Below, piece after piece: positions 59,140-64,000 of a stretch of DNA of 64,000 nucleotides (position 1 is the stretch's first letter; the number at the start of each line of letters is the position of its first letter). A model generated the notes under the pieces. That model did no database searches. It was not told the origin of the DNA and worked only from the letters and a program-made list of their open reading frames with translations. This DNA is from Paragonimus westermani (lineage: Eukaryota; Platyhelminthes; Trematoda; Plagiorchiida; Troglotrematidae). The position numbers were made by a program, and so were the translations under genes. The stretch spans positions 64,039 to 128,038 of the forward strand of contig QNGE01001722.1 in assembly GCA_008508345.1 (NCBI GenBank), read 5' to 3'.

Positions 59140-59422
59140 TTTGCTGTGAAATTGCTTGATTTGGAGTCCATCACTCATTTAAACCCAGCTTCGTCCGTTA
59201 AAATATTGGCAAAGGTGAGTCACAGGTGCGCTACAATCTTGAAACTTAATCCGAGCAGTTGTTCTCGTTTCTTGTTCGTCGTTTCAGCTTGGCTTGTATA
59301 CAGATCCAAAACCACCCAAATTTTACGGGGATCGGAGAAGAGAAGTGACCAGCCTAATGACTTTTATGCGGCATGTACCACATTGGATTGATTATTTATG
59401 GGAACGGTTCGTTCAAGCATAG
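59140..59422 (+). CDS. Last two exons of an unrecognised + strand gene
   Basis: Exon 59140-59214 (75 nt) and exon 59288-59422 (135 nt with stop TAG) are both phase 0. They are joined across a 73-nt intron with donor AAG|GTGAGT and acceptor CGTTTCAG. The upstream acceptor is GATATACAG. The peptide is FAVKLLDLESITHL to KILAK, then LGLYTDPKPPKFYGDRRREV, then MRHVPHWIDYLWERFVQA and stop. Consistent splice sites, phases and a P/K/W-rich, non-random peptide make this a probable C-terminus of a real protein. I do not recognise the family. An AATAAA at 59593-59598 fits as polyadenylation signal. Upstream exons were not identified. Confidence 0.65.
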
Positions 59423-59592
59423 ATGTTCATTAACCCGGGCGGTGTGCTGCGTGCTAAAGTTTTAAGAGAACACTTAATATACAATTCAGTGGTTCAAGTG
59501 ATGGACGGGTTTTGTTCATAAAGGAACTGAAGCCGGTTACGTGGTTGAATAAGTCATTAAGTTAGGAAGTCAACCGTAGGCTCCACCGTGAA

Positions 59593-59598
59593 AATAAA
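59593..59598 (+). promoter_or_regulatory. Candidate polyadenylation signal (AATAAA)
   Basis: A canonical hexamer lies 171 nt after the stop of the gene ending at 59422. Confidence 0.45.
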
Positions 59599-62500
59599 AT
59601 TAACTAACCATATGCTGTGGAAATTAGGGAACGGGTGGCTGGATCACCCTCCACTAATCGCTGTGAAGCGGTCAATCACCATCAGGAAAACTGGGAAGAG
59701 ATATATTCGTAAATCGTATAAGAAATCAGGAGACCTCTCATCTCCCTGGTTCTAACTGATTGAGGACGAACCATCTTTGCAAGGAAACCTACTGGTGAAA
59801 CTACCCGCACAGTTGAATTCAAGTGAAGTTTTTTTTACACAACTGCTACAGAAATTAAAACGAATCTTAACGACTGACAGAAGATGAAGACGTTTTTTCA
59901 TTGTGTAGACTGCCATTGCCTTGAAATAATTCACCTGCTCTCATTTCGGACGCCGTAACCGCGAGGTGTCCAGGTAGAAGGCGGTTGCAGCCTAAGAATT
60001 AGTCCACATCTGCCCACACTGTAGACCCTTCACTGATGACGGTCCGCGAGGCTCACACTAACCAAACGTTAGGTCGTGGGGATGTCAGTCTGCACATCCT
60101 CAGAGATAGTCGTTTAAAACTCGTCATTGGGTGATGGTGAAGAAGGTTCAGCAGGGTTCACTGGTGAGTCTGTAGTGCTAACAGCTGGCTGACTCACGGA
60201 GGAAATATCCGATATCGGGATGTATCCACAGTGACTTTGTGTTTGTATGTAACTCACGCCAAATTGCTTCCCTCTCTTCTTAAAAGTGCTTCACTTTCTT
60301 CATATTTATTATATTAATATTGCTACGACAAGGACGGTTGCTCTCCTCTTTTATCCATTTGCGTACAGCCTTGGTGAATTGCCTCATGATGTCTATTTTA
60401 ATTGGCTGATTGTTGGGCCCACGCTTTGTGTTTTCGGACGGCGAAACATTCATGATCATATTTTTATACATTGAACTCGCTAATCACGAAGTCAACACTT
60501 TAACTGAAATTATTTTTTGGTTTATTAAAACTTTGGAGATGAAAATTATGGTTGAAGACGTTCATAACAAGTTGCGGCTGGACACATGGTATACGCTTGG
60601 TGTAACAATTCAATGTAGACACACCACGACATAACTTTACAAGGTACACTGACTTCATAGCGTATACAACGTGGACAAATTCGTCGAAGGCCTCTAGCTT
60701 AAAAACCACCGGTAGTGTCCGGGCGAACTTAGGAAACCCCGTGACCCAGTGAACCACAGAACGCCGAGTTGAATCATCCATTGCCATTGCCATTACGTCG
60801 TTACCGTGTTGGACGGATGCCTCATAGTACGGCATGGTCCTATGGTTCTGTATTGTTGATCCCAGTCTCACTTCGGTTACCATTCATTGTAATTTACATA
60901 CCTGTGATCACGCAATACCAAAAATCCACATTCCTAAGGGATGACAGTGGGTAAGGCCAGTCAGCACATTTTAGGATTACATAGCATGCGGCTGAACACT
61001 GTTTCCCTGTAAGATATGTGCGATTCTCCTTTCCATATCAGTTCTGGGTAGTGATTTCTTCATTCCGTAAAATCCCAGCTGATTTCATGTGGGCCAACTA
61101 ATCGATTCTCATGTCACAGTGTTTCAAACAGACATGTTGCAAGTGCAAATTATTCAGATCTGTCACTCCTGGTGGTTCACCCCCATCGGAAGCAGCAACA
61201 TTGTTCTGGAGTACGTCAGCTAAATTATTTTGACAATGTGGCGTACTTTTCGACAAGTTTGTCTGTGAAGCTTGTTCTGTTGTTGCAGTTGCACCAATAT
61301 GATCGATGCATCGGGAATGTGCGTCGTTTCGTTTGCATGCGCGTACTCGCGCGCACGCGCTTCCTCTATCGCCGTAGGCTACGTCCTGACCACGTGACCG
61401 GCCACGATAAGGGTGCAGTGAAGGGGATTGGTGACTTAGTTACATAGTGGTAAGGGCCAAAAGGTCCTGTTGATACATTTACGGTATACCCCTGTGCTGT
61501 CTCGCGACAAAATCAGACCAGACCAACGGGCACGCCGCCTAACGAGTCGGGTGGACGAACAGGTACAAAACAGCTACAGCCACATCCAAACTAGCAAGCT
61601 GTGGGTAGGGTTGGGGCTTGCACTCATTTCCAGCATAGCAGCTTGCCCCCATCAACCCTGTGTTTTGGCCACCGCGGTCTACGATCGATAACACCTGGCC
61701 ACTGACACATGCCTCGGCAACCGTTTCAACGCTCGAATGCCAACGCTGAATTGGGAACCAGCGGGCACCAATAAGAACAAATGGACTAAGTAGCAGTAGG
61801 AAATTTCCCTAGCGAGTTGCGTTATCACGATGATTTGTTCACCAAACAATGACTGATAAAGCATTGCATCCATGAGCGACATATATTTTCAAATTACTAG
61901 GAGAATGATCGAACACTAACAATTTCCTCGTAGAGACCGAGGCAAGTCATGCTGTGCTTTTAGATTTGTCGTGCCATTTGTGATCGTTGACATGACGTTT
62001 TGAAGCTATGCTACCAAAATGATAAGCGTTGTTTGGTACTGTTCACTTTTGTTGCCTTGTTACTGAAGCGTGCCGTTTGCTATCTTATCAGCACGTCTTA
62101 TTTGACCATTTTATACGTGTTGAAGGCAACTTGTTGCGTTTTCCAGGTCGGCGTGGACAGCCCGTTCAGAAATGTCGTCCAGATTGAGGTGTTTTGTTCT
62201 CTGGAGACTTGATTCGTCTTGAAAACCGACTTATCCACTTAATTCAAGACGACACAAAACATTCGCATCATACGGGTTTCGGTCAGGTGATTATGAACTA
62301 GAGTAAAACGGTGATACACGTGAGTACTGATCAAACTGGACGGGACGGAGTAAGTAACGCATTCCTTACATGTAGTGTCCGTTCGCAAGCTGAATTCTCT
62401 AGGACTGTACAGACTGCAAATGCACATGCTTCTGATGACGGTTTGGTATTGATAGTTCCATTTCACCGAAGGCACGTCGGACTTGTGTGCCCTGTGGTGA

Positions 62501-63863
62501 CTAGTTTGGTCTCTCTCCCTCTGTATGTCTGTCTGTCTGTGTGACTCCGTTCGTGTTCAGTTAGGTCGGGTCGCACTGTATTCCGCTCTGTTCAGCGTGC
62601 CGGACACCAGCCGCGCACAACTTCGTAGGCAGTCTGCGCCAAGGGCGAAGAAAATGCGCACAATCGGACCGGATTAATGGGGCCTGTCATTAAAAACGGC
62701 GTCTCGACACAAACCAATCAACCTCAATAACGGCGCGCTAGACAGACTTGTGCAAAACACGGATGTTCCCAACAAGAACGGTTTGCATAAGGCAACCCAC
62801 CACAAATAGGTCACTTGACAGGTCATCCGTCCCGGCACGACTACCGCCCACACACGACATCACCAGCGTGTTGGCTAAGCGTCATGGCAGCACGCGTGTG
62901 ACGTGTGGGCACCTGGTTTGTGCTTACATTTGATTGGCCGGGAATCAGTGAAGCACAAAGCGGTAAATCAGTGGTGCTCACGCACCCAACCATCAATCGC
63001 CTGGTTCCAAATATTAGGGAGCTGACGCTTTCTGATGACGTGGCGTCGCTGGGGTATTGGACGAGAGGGTGGCTACGGGCAAAATTTTAGTGACAAATCA
63101 TCATTCAGTCAATCGACGGGTTAACGATTGATTGTTCTAAAATTTTGCCGTCCAGCTGTTTGTCCTTAATTTCGCGTGTGTATCTGAGAGGAGCGGACGG
63201 AATGATGCATGAGCGTGCATCTCACATGACGATCTTTGCGTCCTTCAGATTTACTCAAGGGACAACACGGCTTCAAACTAAATCTTAGTTGGCAATGAGG
63301 AGAACATTCTGGATTGCGGGACAAAGAACATCATCTTTCGAAAACGTCTGGGAACTATACTCGTGAACTATACGACTGACAACGCCTTTTGATGAAAATG
63401 TGTTGGACTCCAGTTGTCCCTGACTGGCATATTGCAAGGAAATTGCGCCTTAGTACGCCGCATCTTTGCAGATGAAAGACTTTTGGTGTCTACACTACGC
63501 ATTGAAATGAGAACTGAAGGGATGCAAGAGGAATCTTGTGTATCCTGGCCGAGCCAGCATGAAAAGTGTATTCCATCTAAAAATGAACAGAGTTTACGGT
63601 GAGCGGATCGATGCATCAATAACAAGCCAAATAGGAAAGGACAAAGCAACCGGTAGCCGTGCAATGAGAAGGTTCAAGTAAGTGAGTAATCGTGTGTGTA
63701 TGTGTGTGTGCGTGCATAATCCGCTTCTCTTTTCAGAAACTTCTCTGTGGTCTTCTATTCATTCTTTTCTTCGGCTTCGTTGGTGTATTGTATGATGAAT
63801 GGTCTGTCTGACTTTTCATAATGGTTGTGCGATCAGATTTGATAATTCGGTCGTGCCTAATTT
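59599..63863. other. Unassigned region with GC-rich tracts
   Basis: There is an alternating purine-pyrimidine, CpG-rich run at about 61338-61370 and a GC-rich, CpG-containing stretch at 62560-63070. The latter may be a transposon 5' end or a promoter region but carries no motif that I know. A 127-codon minus-strand ORF (60883-60500) is the longest frame here and is unexplained. A 13-bp inverted repeat lies at 63078-63149, and GT-rich sequence at 63690-63712. Confidence 0.5.
63078..63149. repeat. 13-bp inverted repeat with 46-nt spacer
   Basis: GGCAAAATTTTAG at 63078-63090 pairs perfectly with CTAAAATTTTGCC at 63137-63149. An inner pair CAATCG/CGATTG can extend the hairpin. AAAATTTT is self-complementary, so each arm is also partly palindromic. 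It closes the GC-rich tract on its left and may mark the edge of an element. Confidence 0.8.
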
Positions 63864-64000
63864 GAGGTCAATGGCGCAGTGGTCAACACGGTTGCCTCAT
63901 GATTGGAATGGCCGGAGTTCAAATCCCGGCCGTGGCAAGGATAGGCACTACTGACGAGCTCTAATGAGAGCGAAACTCGAGTCTAGTGCTTCTTTTCGAA
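63864..64000 (+). repeat. tRNA-derived SINE, well preserved, cut by the window edge
   Basis: The RNA polymerase III A box TGGCGCAGTGG lies at 63872-63882 and the B box AGTTCAAATCC at 63916-63926, 33 nt apart, as in tRNA genes. The remainder (GTGGCAAGGATAGGCACTAC, then GAGCTCTAATGAGAGC, then CTAGTGCTTCTTTTCGAA) is not tRNA. It matches the palindrome at 36613-36790 and the copy at 16014-16232. The 3' end lies beyond position 64000. Confidence 0.9.

Overview
This is eukaryotic nuclear DNA. Small exons with GT-AG introns sit in long introns full of decayed retrotransposons, tRNA-derived SINEs and (TA)n tracts. Protein content and repeat style suggest a parasitic flatworm, most likely a digenean trematode. 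That is inference from LINE type, SINE style and gene structure; no marker names the species.

The main gene is on the + strand. Ten exons from 4322 to 39786 encode the last 880 residues of GCN1, the ribosome-bound HEAT-repeat activator of the eIF2-alpha kinase GCN2. All exon phases agree and the total (2643 nt) ends in a stop. The 5' two thirds lie upstream of the window. Two acidic insertions (exons at 7097 and 24504) and one possible 129-nt cassette exon (16775-16903) are the unusual points.

The GCN1 introns hold most of the repeats: an RTE-like LINE on the minus strand (9500-13340), a second decayed LINE (21110-22420) with a related 3' piece (38290-38690), a CENP-B/pogo-like helix-turn-helix remnant (35382-35579), tRNA-derived SINE copies, a perfect SINE palindrome with an N beside it (36613-36790), and a TA-flanked fold-back repeat (26662-26821). 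An unexplained pair of overlapping minus-strand ORFs lies at 5489-5931.

Between GCN1 and the next gene is a decayed R2-like LINE 3' end (43260-44290). Convergent to GCN1, on the minus strand, is a two-exon gene (49152-46879) for a 392-residue EGR-type transcription factor with three C2H2 fingers whose base-contacting residues match EGR1.

The right 14 kb is mostly noncoding. It holds the last two exons (59140-59422) of an unrecognised + strand gene, a 13-bp inverted repeat, GC-rich tracts, and a well-preserved tRNA-derived SINE head running off the right edge. I found no bacterial, CRISPR, rRNA or intact tRNA feature. The best candidates for something undescribed are the 5489-5931 ORF pair, the GCN1 insertions and cassette exon, and the fold-back repeats.
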